Positions 48,351 to 57,832 of a DNA stretch of 64,000 nt are shown piece after piece. The notes below the pieces were generated by a model, which saw only the letters and a list, made by a program, of their open reading frames with translations, ran no database searches and was not told the DNA's origin. Numbering within the stretch: position 1 is the stretch's first letter; the number at the start of each line of letters is the position of its first letter. The translations under genes were made by a program, and so were the position numbers. Source of the stretch: Massilia sp. ST3 (lineage in GTDB: Bacteria > Pseudomonadota > Gammaproteobacteria > Burkholderiales > Burkholderiaceae_D); NCBI RefSeq assembly GCF_018119405.1, contig NZ_JAGPWC010000010.1, forward strand, positions 31,508 to 95,507, in the 5' to 3' direction.

Positions 48351-48965
48351 ACCAGCACCACACCGAGCGCGCGGTCCGTCGTGGCCACCGCCGGATGCGG
48401 CCACGTCCTCGCGCTCGGAACGGCGGCGTGCTCCAAGCTAGCCGCTCCAGCTGCGGGCAAGGGTGCGGCGCGCCGAGATCCCTGCTCCGCACGGCTTGAA
48501 GATCCTGCGCTGGGTGCCGTCCACGACCAGGTCCGCCATCGCCGCGCGGTCGCGCAGGGCCTCGCCCTCGCCGCTATCGAGCAAGCCGCCCGCCAGGCCT
48601 GGGTCGAACCCACCGGCTGGCTGAGACGGAAGCGTGCGGCCATGGCTTCCCGCCCGGAACGACGCCGCATGGTCCAGGCCGGGCGCCCCGATTTCGGGCA
48701 AGGCGCATGCCGCTGAGGACGCGGCGCGCCGAGGTCTCGCCCACACGAAAAGACCACGTTTTCGTGCGCGAAACGGCGCCTCCTGCCCTGGCCGACCGCC
48801 CCGGCTACGGGGCAAAGCGCCTGCCGCCGAGGACGTGGCCCTCCGCGGCCCCCACCCCGCACTGCGCGGCCATGGTGCCACGTCCGCGGACAGGCGCCCG
48901 CCCGACGCCGTCTGCACGCGCAGGCAAATGCTCTCGTCCCGCGTCTTGGACTGCCCCGGGCCATG
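48351..48965. other. Convergent intergenic region with degenerate repeats
   Basis: No supported gene. GGGCAAG-containing blocks recur at 48455, 48696 and 48810; the last two share about 26 of 30 bases. A perfect hairpin CACGAAAA/TTTTCGTG lies at 48744-48766. Open frames on the minus strand (for example through 48438-48917) are arginine/alanine-rich and look like GC-driven artefacts. A decayed gene cannot be excluded. Confidence 0.5.
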
Positions 48966-49637
48966 CTAGTCCGGCATGTGGACCTGGCAGGTCTTCTTCC
49001 AATGCTTCTCCTCCCCGTCCGGGAAGCGGGCCTCGCCCGGGCGCGACCAGCGATACGGCGTATCGCGTCCGGAGAAGTACAGCGCCACGTCGACCAGCCG
49101 GTGGTTGAGCGACGAAGGCTTCAGGAGGCAAACGATGGTGAAGGCGATCAGCGCTGCGGGTATGGTCCAGGGACCGGTCCGTGGCGCCGGCAGGACCGAC
49201 GCCATGCGGATGAAGGCGGTCATGGCGGCGATCCCGAGCATGGTGCTGGCGAGGACCTCGGACACCGTGTGAAATCGAAAAATGACGAGTAAAGCGCCGA
49301 TTCCCATGCTGGACGCCAGCCCGAGCAGCACGCCGCCACGGCGCAACCCGGCTGGCGCCTTCTGCAGCACCAGGAAGATTAGGACCGGCAGCACGGCCGT
49401 GGCGCGCCAGGCGTGGCCGCTGAGGGCCTGGAAAGCGATGGACCGAACTTCCACGCCCCAGCCGAGATAGGCCAGCTTCGACAGCGCGACCACGCCCAGG
49501 CCGGCAGCCATGACGAGGCACCACCACAGCGCCAGCTTCCATGCCCTGCCCAGGACGAGCCAGACTGCGATCGCACCCGCGACCGGCAGCATCACCGCGG
49601 TGTGACCGATTTCGATCACGTGCATCCACGAGATCAT
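48966..49637 (-). CDS. PAP2-like membrane protein
   Basis: 223 residues with five or six membrane helices. ALSGHAWRATAVLP resembles the PSGH motif, and FRFHTVSEVLASTMLG the SRxxxxxH-x3-D motif of type 2 phosphatidic acid phosphatases. The arginine-to-histidine distance is too short and the aspartate is glutamate. It may dephosphorylate undecaprenyl pyrophosphate, or be inactive. Last gene of the minus-strand exopolysaccharide block. Confidence 0.72.
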   Translation of the reverse strand: MISWMHVIEIGHTAVMLPVAGAIAVWLVLGRAWKLALWWCLVMAAGLGVVALSKLAYLGWGVEVRSIAFQALSGHAWRATAVLPVLIFLVLQKAPAGLRRGGVLLGLASSMGIGALLVIFRFHTVSEVLASTMLGIAAMTAFIRMASVLPAPRTGPWTIPAALIAFTIVCLLKPSSLNHRLVDVALYFSGRDTPYRWSRPGEARFPDGEEKHWKKTCQVHMPD

Positions 49638-49668
49638 GCGCTGTCCACCGCCGGCGCCGCGCCGCCGC

Positions 49669-50871
49669 TCACGACACCGGGTTCACGAGGACGCGGTCGG
49701 CGCGGCCGGCTTGGGCGAACACTTCGGTGATCGCGCGGCAGGCCAGGTCGAGATCGGCCGGCGTCAGGGTCGGATGCACCTGGAACATCAGGCTGGTCTC
49801 GCCCAGCTCGCGGGCCATGGGCAGGCGCCGTGAGGGACGGTAAGCGGTGCGGTCGAATGCCTTTTCGAGATACATTTCCGAGCAGCTCCCCTGGGTGCAG
49901 GGCACGCCACGCGCGCAGAGTTCCTCCATGATCCGGTCCCGTGTCCATCCGTCCGCCAGCTTTCCGGACTCGACGAAGGCATAGAACTTGTAGAAGGCAT
50001 GCTCGACGTGGGCGGGAATGTCCGGCACCCGCAGCGCCGCGATTTCCCTGCAGGCCGAGGCCAGCCTGCGCGCGTTCGCGGTGCGCTGCGCCGTCCATGC
50101 TGGCATGCGCCCCAGCTGGATGCGTCCGATGGCCGCCTGCACTTCCAGCATGCGCCAGTTGGTGCCGAACGACTCGTGCACCCAGCGGTGGCCCGTCGGA
50201 TGGCGGCGCTCGTACACGGCGTCCCAGGACTTTCCATGGTCCTTATAGGACCACATGCTGTTCCACCAGGCGCGGCAATTGGTCGTCACCATGCCGCCCT
50301 CGCCGCCCGTCGTCATGATCTTGTCCTGGCAAAAGGACCAGGCGCCGATGTGCCCGATGCTGCCCACCATCCGCCCTTTGTAGCGCGCCCCATGGGCCTG
50401 CGCGCAGTCTTCGATGACGTAGAGGCCGCGCGCCTCCGCCAGTTCCATGATGGGGTCCATGTCGCAGGGCCAGCCCGCCAGGTGGACGCAGATGATCGCC
50501 CTGGTGCGCGGAGTGAGCACCTTGCCGATGGTGTCGGCGGTGATGTTCTGGCTGTCGCGGTCGACGTCCGCGAACACGGGGACGGCGCCGGCGTTGACGA
50601 TGCAGCTGGCGGACGCCATGAAGCTCCTGGGCGTCACGATCACCTCGTCGCCGGCCGAGATCCCGAGCGCTTTCAGCGCACAATCCAGGGCCAGGGTGCC
50701 GTTCGCGAGCGAGACGGCGTAATCCGTCCCCACCCAGGATGCGAACTCCTTTTCGAATTCGCGGCATTCGGTACCGGTCCAGTAATTCACTTTATTCGAC
50801 AAGATCACGTTCTTGACGGCGGTCGCTTCTTCATCCGAGAAACTGGGCCAGCTGGCGCATGGTGTTGTCAT
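49669..50871 (-). CDS. DegT/DnrJ/EryC1-type sugar aminotransferase (second)
   Basis: 400 residues. PLP lysine in WSFCQDKIMTTGGEGG; VSLANGTLALDCALKALGIS and VIEDCAQAHGARYKG are family signatures. Its sequence differs clearly from WbpE. It could aminate the 4-keto sugar made by the WbpM-type dehydratase, giving a 4-amino-6-deoxy sugar; this is an inference from context. Seven bases after the sugar transferase gene. Confidence 0.9.
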   Translation of the reverse strand: MTTPCASWPSFSDEEATAVKNVILSNKVNYWTGTECREFEKEFASWVGTDYAVSLANGTLALDCALKALGISAGDEVIVTPRSFMASASCIVNAGAVPVFADVDRDSQNITADTIGKVLTPRTRAIICVHLAGWPCDMDPIMELAEARGLYVIEDCAQAHGARYKGRMVGSIGHIGAWSFCQDKIMTTGGEGGMVTTNCRAWWNSMWSYKDHGKSWDAVYERRHPTGHRWVHESFGTNWRMLEVQAAIGRIQLGRMPAWTAQRTANARRLASACREIAALRVPDIPAHVEHAFYKFYAFVESGKLADGWTRDRIMEELCARGVPCTQGSCSEMYLEKAFDRTAYRPSRRLPMARELGETSLMFQVHPTLTPADLDLACRAITEVFAQAGRADRVLVNPVS

Positions 50872-50878
50872 GGGATCC

Positions 50879-51526
50879 TCATCCGAGCAGGGTCTGGAAG
50901 ATGTACTTGATATCCCGGACCAGGGAATAGTTCCGGAAATATTCCTTGTTGATGCTGACCTTGTCGGGCCAGATCACCTTGTCGTTGTACCAGCGCGGGT
51001 CGTCGACCGATGCCAGCATCTGTTCTTCGTTCTTGTACTTGATCGAGGCCGGACCGGTGATGCCTGGCCGCAGGGACAGGATCAGGCGGTCGCCGCCGGT
51101 GAGCTTGTCCGCATAGCCCGGCACGTCGGGCCGGGGACCGACCAGGCTCATGTCGCCAATGAGGACATTGAAAAGCTGCGGCAATTCGTCCAGCTTGTAT
51201 TTCCGGAAGACCGCTCCCGAACGTGTAATCGAGGATAGATTATCGGACGCGAGCGGGCTCCTTTTGCTGTCGCTCGCATACATGGTCTTGATTTTGCAAA
51301 CACGGATGATCCGCCCATGCCGCCCGACCCGCTGTTGTATGAAGAATCCATTGCTGCGCGTTTCGATCGCGGCGATCAGCCAGCAGACCCCGATAAGGGG
51401 CCAGGTCAACGCAAGGCCGAGGATGGCGACCAGGAGGTCGAAGCTGCGCTTGAGGAAAAGGTCAAACCGCGTCATCGTGTTCACCATGATTTTTCCGGAT
51501 CGATAGGCATCGGCTGGATCGGACAT
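50879..51526 (-). CDS. Initiating undecaprenyl-phosphate sugar transferase
   Basis: About 215 residues; start at ATG 51526, or 51487 (MVNTMTRF). Short PglC/WcaJ-core type: one N-terminal membrane helix ([19 protein letters not shown]), then [37 protein letters not shown] and VGPRP. Moves the first sugar-phosphate onto undecaprenyl phosphate. The short form without the CoA-binding part fits a partner for amino-sugar substrates. Confidence 0.9.
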   Translation of the reverse strand: MSDPADAYRSGKIMVNTMTRFDLFLKRSFDLLVAILGLALTWPLIGVCWLIAAIETRSNGFFIQQRVGRHGRIIRVCKIKTMYASDSKRSPLASDNLSSITRSGAVFRKYKLDELPQLFNVLIGDMSLVGPRPDVPGYADKLTGGDRLILSLRPGITGPASIKYKNEEQMLASVDDPRWYNDKVIWPDKVSINKEYFRNYSLVRDIKYIFQTLLG

Positions 51527-51540
51527 CAAGCGGCGCGGCC

Positions 51541-52773
51541 TCAGCCTTGGCAAGCGGCCAGGAAGCGCCGGCTCAGGATCGGGTAGGTAAAATGGCGCAG
51601 GATGAAGTCCCTGCCCCGCTCTCCCATCGCCTTGCGCTCCGCCTCGCTCGCCGCCATCAGCGCGCGAATCCCTCCCGCGACCGCGGCCGGGCTTTCGGGT
51701 GGGACCGTCATTCCGCAGCTCGCTTCGCCTACGGGATCGTTGGCGGCCTCGACCGCATGCAGTACCGGACGCCCCGCCATCATGTAGTCCATCAGTTTGT
51801 TCGGTGCGATCCCGAACCGGTACAAGGGCTGCCGCCGCCAGCCGATGTAGGCGATATCGAAGCGCTGCAGCAGCGCCGGAATGTGTTCCTTCGCGACCGG
51901 GTCGGCGAAATGGACGTCGTCCAGGCCCTCGGCCTGCGCCCACTGCCTCAGCGCGTTCTTTTCCGGGCCTGCGCCCACCAGCACGAAGGATGGCCGCTCG
52001 CCGCGCATGCTCCTGGCTGCCTGGAGAAGCGTGTCGAGCGAGTTCGAGATCCCGTGGTTGCCCGCATAGCCGACCACCGGCCTTCCGGCGCCGGCAAGCT
52101 GCGCCAGCAGATCCGCGGTCCGACCCTCCAGCGGCGCAAGGCGCGCGGGCCATTCGCGCGGGTCGACGCCGTTCGGGACGATAAAAAGGCGCTCCGGCGC
52201 CATGCCGCGCGCCGTGACGTAGCCATGCACCTTCGGCAGCATCGAGACGATTGCGTCGGCATGGCGGTAGACGTAGTTCTCCGCCGCCTGGGCCACCATG
52301 ATGAAGGGGTGCCGCTTCGACATGCCCCCCAGTTCCATCGGCGTGAGTGGCCAGAGATCATGCAGTTCGAAGACCAGTTTCGCATCGGCGATGCGGGCGA
52401 TGCGGTGGGCCGGCCAGATGTCCATCGGGTAGGTACTCGAGGCGATGACGACGTCGGGCCTGGATTCCGCCGCCAGGCGGCGCCCTTCCTGGTACAGCCG
52501 GCGCACGAAGGACCCGATATTGCGCACGCGTCCGACCCCGTTGCCCTTGTAGGGCGTGGTCTTCAGCCAGGTGTAGCGGATGCCGTCGATATGCTCTTCC
52601 AGGCGGGGACCGCCGTCCAGCCTGGGTCCCTGGACGCGCAAATGGGAATGGTCGGCGGCGACGATCCTCACCTCATGGCCCGCCTCCACCCATTCGCGCG
52701 CCAGGTAGTACGGACGGTATTCCATGCCGTGGCGCGGCGACCCCGCATAGTGATTGATGTAGAGAATTCGCAT
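51541..52773 (-). CDS. GT4-family glycosyltransferase (second)
   Basis: 410 residues from MRILYINHYAGSPRHGMEYR, the usual start of this WbuB-like group; a longer frame runs to 52854 but would overlap the Wzy gene. GT-B fold with VFELHDLWPLTPMELG and VGYAGNHGISNSLDTLLQAA. 22 bases after the Wzy-like gene. Expected to add the second sugar onto an initiating HexNAc derivative. Confidence 0.9.
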   Translation of the reverse strand: MRILYINHYAGSPRHGMEYRPYYLAREWVEAGHEVRIVAADHSHLRVQGPRLDGGPRLEEHIDGIRYTWLKTTPYKGNGVGRVRNIGSFVRRLYQEGRRLAAESRPDVVIASSTYPMDIWPAHRIARIADAKLVFELHDLWPLTPMELGGMSKRHPFIMVAQAAENYVYRHADAIVSMLPKVHGYVTARGMAPERLFIVPNGVDPREWPARLAPLEGRTADLLAQLAGAGRPVVGYAGNHGISNSLDTLLQAARSMRGERPSFVLVGAGPEKNALRQWAQAEGLDDVHFADPVAKEHIPALLQRFDIAYIGWRRQPLYRFGIAPNKLMDYMMAGRPVLHAVEAANDPVGEASCGMTVPPESPAAVAGGIRALMAASEAERKAMGERGRDFILRHFTYPILSRRFLAACQG

Positions 52774-52795
52774 GCCTCGCACCTCGATCGGCCGG

Positions 52796-54016
52796 CTAGA
52801 CGGGGGACCCGCCCGGCTTCGCCGGATAGTTCTTCTTGAAGCGGTAACGCGCAAACGCGCCCAATGCCGCTCCGACGCTCATGTCGGGCATGTTCTTCGC
52901 GGTCAGCGCCCACAGGATGGTGGCGCACACGAAGGACCAGGCCAGGACAAAGTCCCCGCTCTTCCTGAGCGAAAAGAAGCCGTTGAAGAACAGCCAGAGC
53001 GCATGCCATAACATCAAGGCGGAGAAAAAGACGAAGCCGAACAGCCCGAAGTCCACCCAGGTGGTCAGCACATTGTGCGCATAGTGGCCGTCGGGATAGC
53101 TGGCGAAATCGCCGAAGAAGGGATTCGCATGGATCGTGCGCAGCGCGTCCTCGGTAAAGCGCTGCCGGGTGATCGCGGAACTCGAATGGGACAGGTCGAG
53201 CAGCTGCAGGATGCGGTTTTCCGGCAGCGCGGTCACGATGTAGTCGACGCCGCCCACCAGGAAGATGGACAGCAGCAGGAGCGCAAAGATCGCATAGAGT
53301 CTTTGCTTGGCGTAATACATCTCGATTGCCGGAATCAGGCACAGGACCGCGGAAAACTCGCTGCGCGCCCCGTTCAGGAACAAGGCGCTGGTGGCAAGCG
53401 CATACAGCACGTAGCGCAGCGCCATCGACCGCACGAGCGCGGTCACAATGAGGTAGGTGTAGATGTAGGAGCGGGCAAAGCCCTGGTAGGTAGCCAGGCT
53501 GGCCGGATCCTTGGCCTCGCCCAGCGCCTGCAGGAAAAAGAAGCCGCCTACCGAAAAATAATAAGTGATGACCGACATGACCAGCAGAGAGATCACGATA
53601 ATCCCCACGAAGTTCTTGTCGCTGAAGTCGATCAGCCTGAAGATGACGTAGGTTTCGAAACAGAAAATAATGCTTGCGACGTAGCGCTCGATGATGATCA
53701 GCGTGGCGCCCGCAGCAAAATTTGCCGCAAGCACGAATAGATAATAGAGCGCGAGAAGTACGAGACAGAGATCGAGGCTGGTGATGTAATGTTTGTGCGA
53801 CTTCGCTTCGGCCATCAGGGCAAAGAATAAAGGCAGCAAGAGAACGACGGCCACCAGTGTGAAATATCCCCCTAAAAAGGCCGGAATGGCGCCGATCCCC
53901 AGCAGCGTTTGGTAGAAGAAAAAGCCTGGAAATAGCAGCAGGAAGGCGGCATGCGCCGTGGAGGTCGGATTAATGATTCTTTTCTGCCGCTTGCTCGCGA
54001 TTCCCATAGCCTGCAT
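52796..54016 (-). CDS. wzy: Wzy-like polysaccharide polymerase
   Basis: 406 residues, ten to twelve membrane helices and a large periplasmic loop (about residues 260-330, with RQRFTEDALRTIHANPFFGD and YAHNVLTTWVDFGLFG). That loop pattern is shared by O-antigen ligase and polymerase proteins. Links repeat units in the periplasm. Wzy proteins are poorly conserved; the assignment rests on topology and on the neighbouring flippase. Confidence 0.78.
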   Translation of the reverse strand: MQAMGIASKRQKRIINPTSTAHAAFLLLFPGFFFYQTLLGIGAIPAFLGGYFTLVAVVLLLPLFFALMAEAKSHKHYITSLDLCLVLLALYYLFVLAANFAAGATLIIIERYVASIIFCFETYVIFRLIDFSDKNFVGIIVISLLVMSVITYYFSVGGFFFLQALGEAKDPASLATYQGFARSYIYTYLIVTALVRSMALRYVLYALATSALFLNGARSEFSAVLCLIPAIEMYYAKQRLYAIFALLLLSIFLVGGVDYIVTALPENRILQLLDLSHSSSAITRQRFTEDALRTIHANPFFGDFASYPDGHYAHNVLTTWVDFGLFGFVFFSALMLWHALWLFFNGFFSLRKSGDFVLAWSFVCATILWALTAKNMPDMSVGAALGAFARYRFKKNYPAKPGGSPV

Positions 54017-54049
54017 GATCGTTTCCTGTCTTTCCAGTCGAATGAGACC

Positions 54050-55336
54050 TCAGCCGCCATTGGCGGCACCCGAATCGGTAAGCCGGCCCGATCCAATAGA
54101 GGAGTTTTTGGAGAATCGGTACGACAGGAACAGGTAAATGAGATACAGGGTCGAATAGGCAATCGTGTAGTGCATCAGGACCTGCTTCAAGGGAACCGGC
54201 GCGATAAATATCGTAATTGTCGTCACGAACAGGGCGATCTGCCACAGGAGCTCGATTTTCTGCTTGCCTGCCACGAAGAAGACATAACTCAAGGGGCTCG
54301 CGACGAAATTCAGGAAATACAGCGGCGCCAATATGCGCGCGAATTCTCCTGCTTCGCGCCATGGCTCGCCAAATATCCAGGCGCACAGGTTCGGCGCAAA
54401 GGCGAAGATGAACAGGGCTGGACCGCAACCAAGCAGGACCAGGGCCTTGAAGGTGCTCTGGAATGCCTGCCTACAATGGCCATAAGTCTGGAACTCGTGG
54501 ACCGACTGGCGCTTGAAGACCTCCAGGACGGATGCGGCCAACAGGGAGACCGGCGCGGTCAATATACGTTCAGTCAACGCAAACAGGCCGGCTGCGAACA
54601 AGCCATACTTGGCGCCGACCAGGAACAGCGGGAATTTCCCGGCGGCCGTGTTCAACAATCCGGCCGGCAAGGAGAAGCGCCAGAAAGACTCATGTTTCTT
54701 AAGGTAATTTAATTGGGACCGGGTCGGCAGCAGCGAGATCCTGGGACGCGGAGGCGAAAGCAGGAACATTGCAGCCGCCAAACCGATCGACAGGCCAATG
54801 ATTTGTCCTGCTAACAAGGCCCTTCCTCCTACCCCGACTAGGAGCAAGACCAGCTGGCCAAGGGCAACGGTGCCGGCGCCGCATATCTTGGCCATCGCCG
54901 CCTTGCCGAATGCCCGGTACGAGGTGGCATAGGCGAGCATGGCTTGGTTATAGGCGGTTAGCCACGCCCCGACACCGATGGTCATCAAGCCGAACCAGGA
55001 CATGTTCTGCGCCTGGGGAAGATCGGTAAGGCGGGCGAGGATCACTGCGAAGGTGATGAAAATCGCCAGCAATGTCGAACAATAGGCCACCACGCTGAAG
55101 CAGGTCTGCTGCTCGTCCGAGTCGTGGTCGAGGATCATGGCCGCTTCCAGCCTGAGCGTTCCAATGGTGGATGCAATGGCGATCACGCCCAGCCAGACGC
55201 TGAATTCCCCCAGGTCGGCCGGCGTACACAAACGGGTGATGAGCGGCGCTACCAGTAGCGGCAAGGCCTGCGCCACGACGGTTCCGGTGAGGACCGTCGT
55301 CGCGTGTTTCCAGAAAACAGGGAGGGGTAAATTCAT
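54050..55336 (-). CDS. wzx: Wzx-type repeat-unit flippase
   Basis: 428 residues, about twelve membrane helices, MVF/polysaccharide-synthesis family. VFWKHATTVLTGTVVAQALP at the N-terminus and FWRFSLPAGLLNTAAGKFP at the middle are typical. Start taken at MNLPLPVFWKH; a Met 14 codons upstream is possible. Neither has a clear Shine-Dalgarno. Flips lipid-linked repeat units across the inner membrane. First gene of the minus-strand block. Confidence 0.88.
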   Translation of the reverse strand: MNLPLPVFWKHATTVLTGTVVAQALPLLVAPLITRLCTPADLGEFSVWLGVIAIASTIGTLRLEAAMILDHDSDEQQTCFSVVAYCSTLLAIFITFAVILARLTDLPQAQNMSWFGLMTIGVGAWLTAYNQAMLAYATSYRAFGKAAMAKICGAGTVALGQLVLLLVGVGGRALLAGQIIGLSIGLAAAMFLLSPPRPRISLLPTRSQLNYLKKHESFWRFSLPAGLLNTAAGKFPLFLVGAKYGLFAAGLFALTERILTAPVSLLAASVLEVFKRQSVHEFQTYGHCRQAFQSTFKALVLLGCGPALFIFAFAPNLCAWIFGEPWREAGEFARILAPLYFLNFVASPLSYVFFVAGKQKIELLWQIALFVTTITIFIAPVPLKQVLMHYTIAYSTLYLIYLFLSYRFSKNSSIGSGRLTDSGAANGG

Positions 55337-56241
55337 GGTTGACAGCAATGTTTTTGAACTATGTATCCTAGAGGGCATGAGGACATAAACCGGATGAGAT
55401 ATAGAGATTGAGCCTAAAGTCCACCTGCTCACCCAACTAGCTGTGGGCCAGCATGAAGCAAGCTTTGCTTCGCTTTATTCCAAATAACTTCTCTCGATAA
55501 CATTCCCTTTTCACTGCGGGCGCTTAACAAGCCCATCAATAACCTTTCGAAATGATTATCAACGCATTTCCAAATAACGGATTGACGATCATCAATCTGA
55601 CACGGTCAAAATTTGTTTTTGAATTCTTGCGGAGCTATGCCTCCGCCCTTTGCAACGCCATCCTTTCTACTGCGAAATTATTCCGATGTTCAATATTGGC
55701 ATCATGAAATTCTCTTCGCTTCACGTCCGCCGATCAGCCGGGCCAATTTGAGTATGGAAAGAGCAATTTGCCAGCGCACATCGAGGGCGAATTTCACCGC
55801 ACACAACAATATCGCCAACAAAACCATATTTGACTCGTTTCAAAATACGTCAATCCGGCTCTGATAAAGTCGATTCCACAGGAATTTCACAACAAGCATA
55901 TCCGCGCGGCAAAAGAACGCCGTGCAATCGAGCATAAGAATCTCAGCAATGATGCATTGATCTTTACTACCCCACCTGGGAAGACAAAAGGATGTCGCAC
56001 GCCGGGCGGGAGCATCGGGCGCCATCGATCTCGGCGGCACCGGGGTGTTATAGGTATCCGTAGTTTCGGCAGGCGCAGCGTCGGCTTGCTACGCAGCCGC
56101 TTGGCTGCAACGCACGCGGTCGTAGACAGCCATGCTCCGCTCGTTTCATTCATCCGCGCGTCAGGATGCGCGGCCGCCTGTCGCACCGGCAGTCCACCTT
56201 GAGCAGGCGGGAAGCCGGTCTACCCAAGCGAAGGAGAACGA
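55337..56241. other. Long AT-rich divergent promoter region
   Basis: About 900 bases without a supported gene between wzx (minus) and the acyltransferase gene (plus). The part 55400-55930 is clearly richer in A and T than the coding DNA. It likely carries promoters for both directions and regulator sites. No strong -35/-10 pair or repeat stands out by eye. Confidence 0.5.
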
Positions 56242-57444
56242 ATGGTTTCCCCCCATATACCGCGGTTCGCATTCCAGCGCCAAGGCCAGTTTGACGAAGC
56301 AAGCTGGCATTCCATCCTCATCTCGGTACTGCGGGGCCTGGCGGCCTTCATCGTCGCCACGGCCCACCTGCGCGCGGCGATGTATCCGGCAGTGCGCGAC
56401 GTCGCCGATCCGCCCCTGTGGTTCCAGGGGCTGGCCTTCCTCAGCGGTTTCGCCCATCAGGCCGTGCTGGTCTTTTTCGTGATCAGCGGATGGCTGGTCG
56501 GAGGCAGTCTCCTCAACCGGATCGGGCAGCCGCATGCGGTCGTCAACTACGCGATCGACCGTGTCACACGCCTGTGGACCGTCCTGATTCCGACCTTCGT
56601 GCTGACCCTGGTCTTTGCATTCGCGATCGGCGCTGCCAGTCCGGCGTCGTTCGGCTTCTCGGCAGCCGATCCATATTCGGCCACGACCTTCGCCGGCAAT
56701 CTGGTCGGCCTGCAGCGCATCCTGGTCCCTGTCTTTGGCGGCAATTTCCCGTTGTGGAGCCTGGCCAACGAAACCTGGTACTACGTGCTCTTCCCCTTGA
56801 TGGCGCTTGCCTGCACGGCGCAGGACAAGCTGGTCCGGCTCGGGTCCGCTGCTGGCCTCCTCGCGATCGGCTTCCTCTTGCCCACCGCATTGGTGGCCTA
56901 TTTCCTGGTCTGGCTCTTGGGCGTGGCGTTCTCGCGTATCCGCATCGAGTGCAGCAACGCCGTCCGCTGGGCCTGGGTCGTGCTGCTGCTCGGCGTCTCG
57001 GGATATTTCCGCCTGACCGGTGAACTCGATGCATTCGAGCTGTCGACGCTCGGCCCGGACCTGCTATGCGGCCTGCTCTACCTGGTCTTGCTGTCCAGCC
57101 TGCAGTTCAAGGCGTCGCCGGCATCGCGCCTGGCGCGTCCCGCGCGCGATGGCGGCAAGTTCTTCGCGGAGTTCTCGTTCAGCCTTTACGTGCTGCACGT
57201 GCCCCTCATCGGGCTCATGCACTACTGGAGCACGGAGCACCTCGGGCTGCGCCAGTTGTCGCCGTTCGAGCCGCGGCATACCGCGATCTACTTCGGGATG
57301 CTGGCCACGCTGATCGTCGCGGCCTACGTTTCCTACCTGCTGTTCGAATCCAGGACTTACCGGATCCGTAGCGCCTTGAAGCGCAAGCTCCCGCGCCCGC
57401 AGGCGCCGCGGCCCGAAAGGAGCGTGTTGTCCACCGAACCATAA
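56242..57444 (+). CDS. Acyltransferase-3 family membrane O-acyltransferase
   Basis: 400 residues, about ten membrane helices. Catalytic pattern in the first helix pair: LRGLAAFIVATAHLRAAM, with the arginine and histidine of the family. FVISGWLVGGSLLNRIG and FSLYVLHVPLIGLMHYW are typical. GAAGGAG is just before the ATG. Adds acetyl or succinyl groups to sugars of the exopolysaccharide. Single plus-strand gene among minus-strand ones. Confidence 0.9.
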   Translation: MVSPHIPRFAFQRQGQFDEASWHSILISVLRGLAAFIVATAHLRAAMYPAVRDVADPPLWFQGLAFLSGFAHQAVLVFFVISGWLVGGSLLNRIGQPHAVVNYAIDRVTRLWTVLIPTFVLTLVFAFAIGAASPASFGFSAADPYSATTFAGNLVGLQRILVPVFGGNFPLWSLANETWYYVLFPLMALACTAQDKLVRLGSAAGLLAIGFLLPTALVAYFLVWLLGVAFSRIRIECSNAVRWAWVVLLLGVSGYFRLTGELDAFELSTLGPDLLCGLLYLVLLSSLQFKASPASRLARPARDGGKFFAEFSFSLYVLHVPLIGLMHYWSTEHLGLRQLSPFEPRHTAIYFGMLATLIVAAYVSYLLFESRTYRIRSALKRKLPRPQAPRPERSVLSTEP

Positions 57445-57655
57445 TGAAGGAAGGCCGGCGCGGCGACCCGGAAGGATGCGTGCGGCCCCGGGTCCCAGTG
57501 TCCATTCATGGAAGGCCTCTACGGGCTTTCAAGGCGCACCCGGTCGGCCGCGCCTGGGCCTGGCCGCCGAGCCGCCATGCCACTGCCGGGCCGTGGGAAT
57601 CCCTGTGCTTCACGGTGCCGGCCCGGGGCATCCCGGCAGCCCCGCCTGGGCCGAA

Positions 57656-57689
57656 CAAAAAAGAGCCGCATCGATGATTCGATGCGGCT
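57656..57689 (-). terminator. Intrinsic terminator after beta-helix gene copy 2
   Basis: Minus strand: 11-base-pair stem AGCCGCATCGA/TCGATGCGGCT with a four-base loop, then C and a T run. 144 bases after the stop of the beta-helix gene. The rest of the 57445-57832 gap holds no gene I can support. Confidence 0.85.
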
Positions 57690-57832
57690 TCGGCCGGTAG
57701 CTGGGGGTGACAATGAACCGAGCATGCAGCTGTTCCCTCGCAGGCGCCGGCGATTCGCTGTTGGCCTTGCGGCCCAGCCCTTCCATGCCGGTCCGCTGCG
57801 GCCACCCCTGCGTTGAGTAGCGGCCGGCTTGA

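Noticed and set aside
48323..48964. Minus-strand frames in the convergent gap as a gene or pseudogene
   Set aside because: Arginine/alanine/proline-rich without a start signal or recognisable domain; kept only as a region note.
55613..55864. 83-codon plus-strand frame in the AT-rich gap
   Set aside because: No Shine-Dalgarno, no protein-like pattern, and lies in presumed promoter DNA.
57508..57816. Plus-strand frame after the acyltransferase gene
   Set aside because: Runs through the terminator hairpin; no start signal and no domain.
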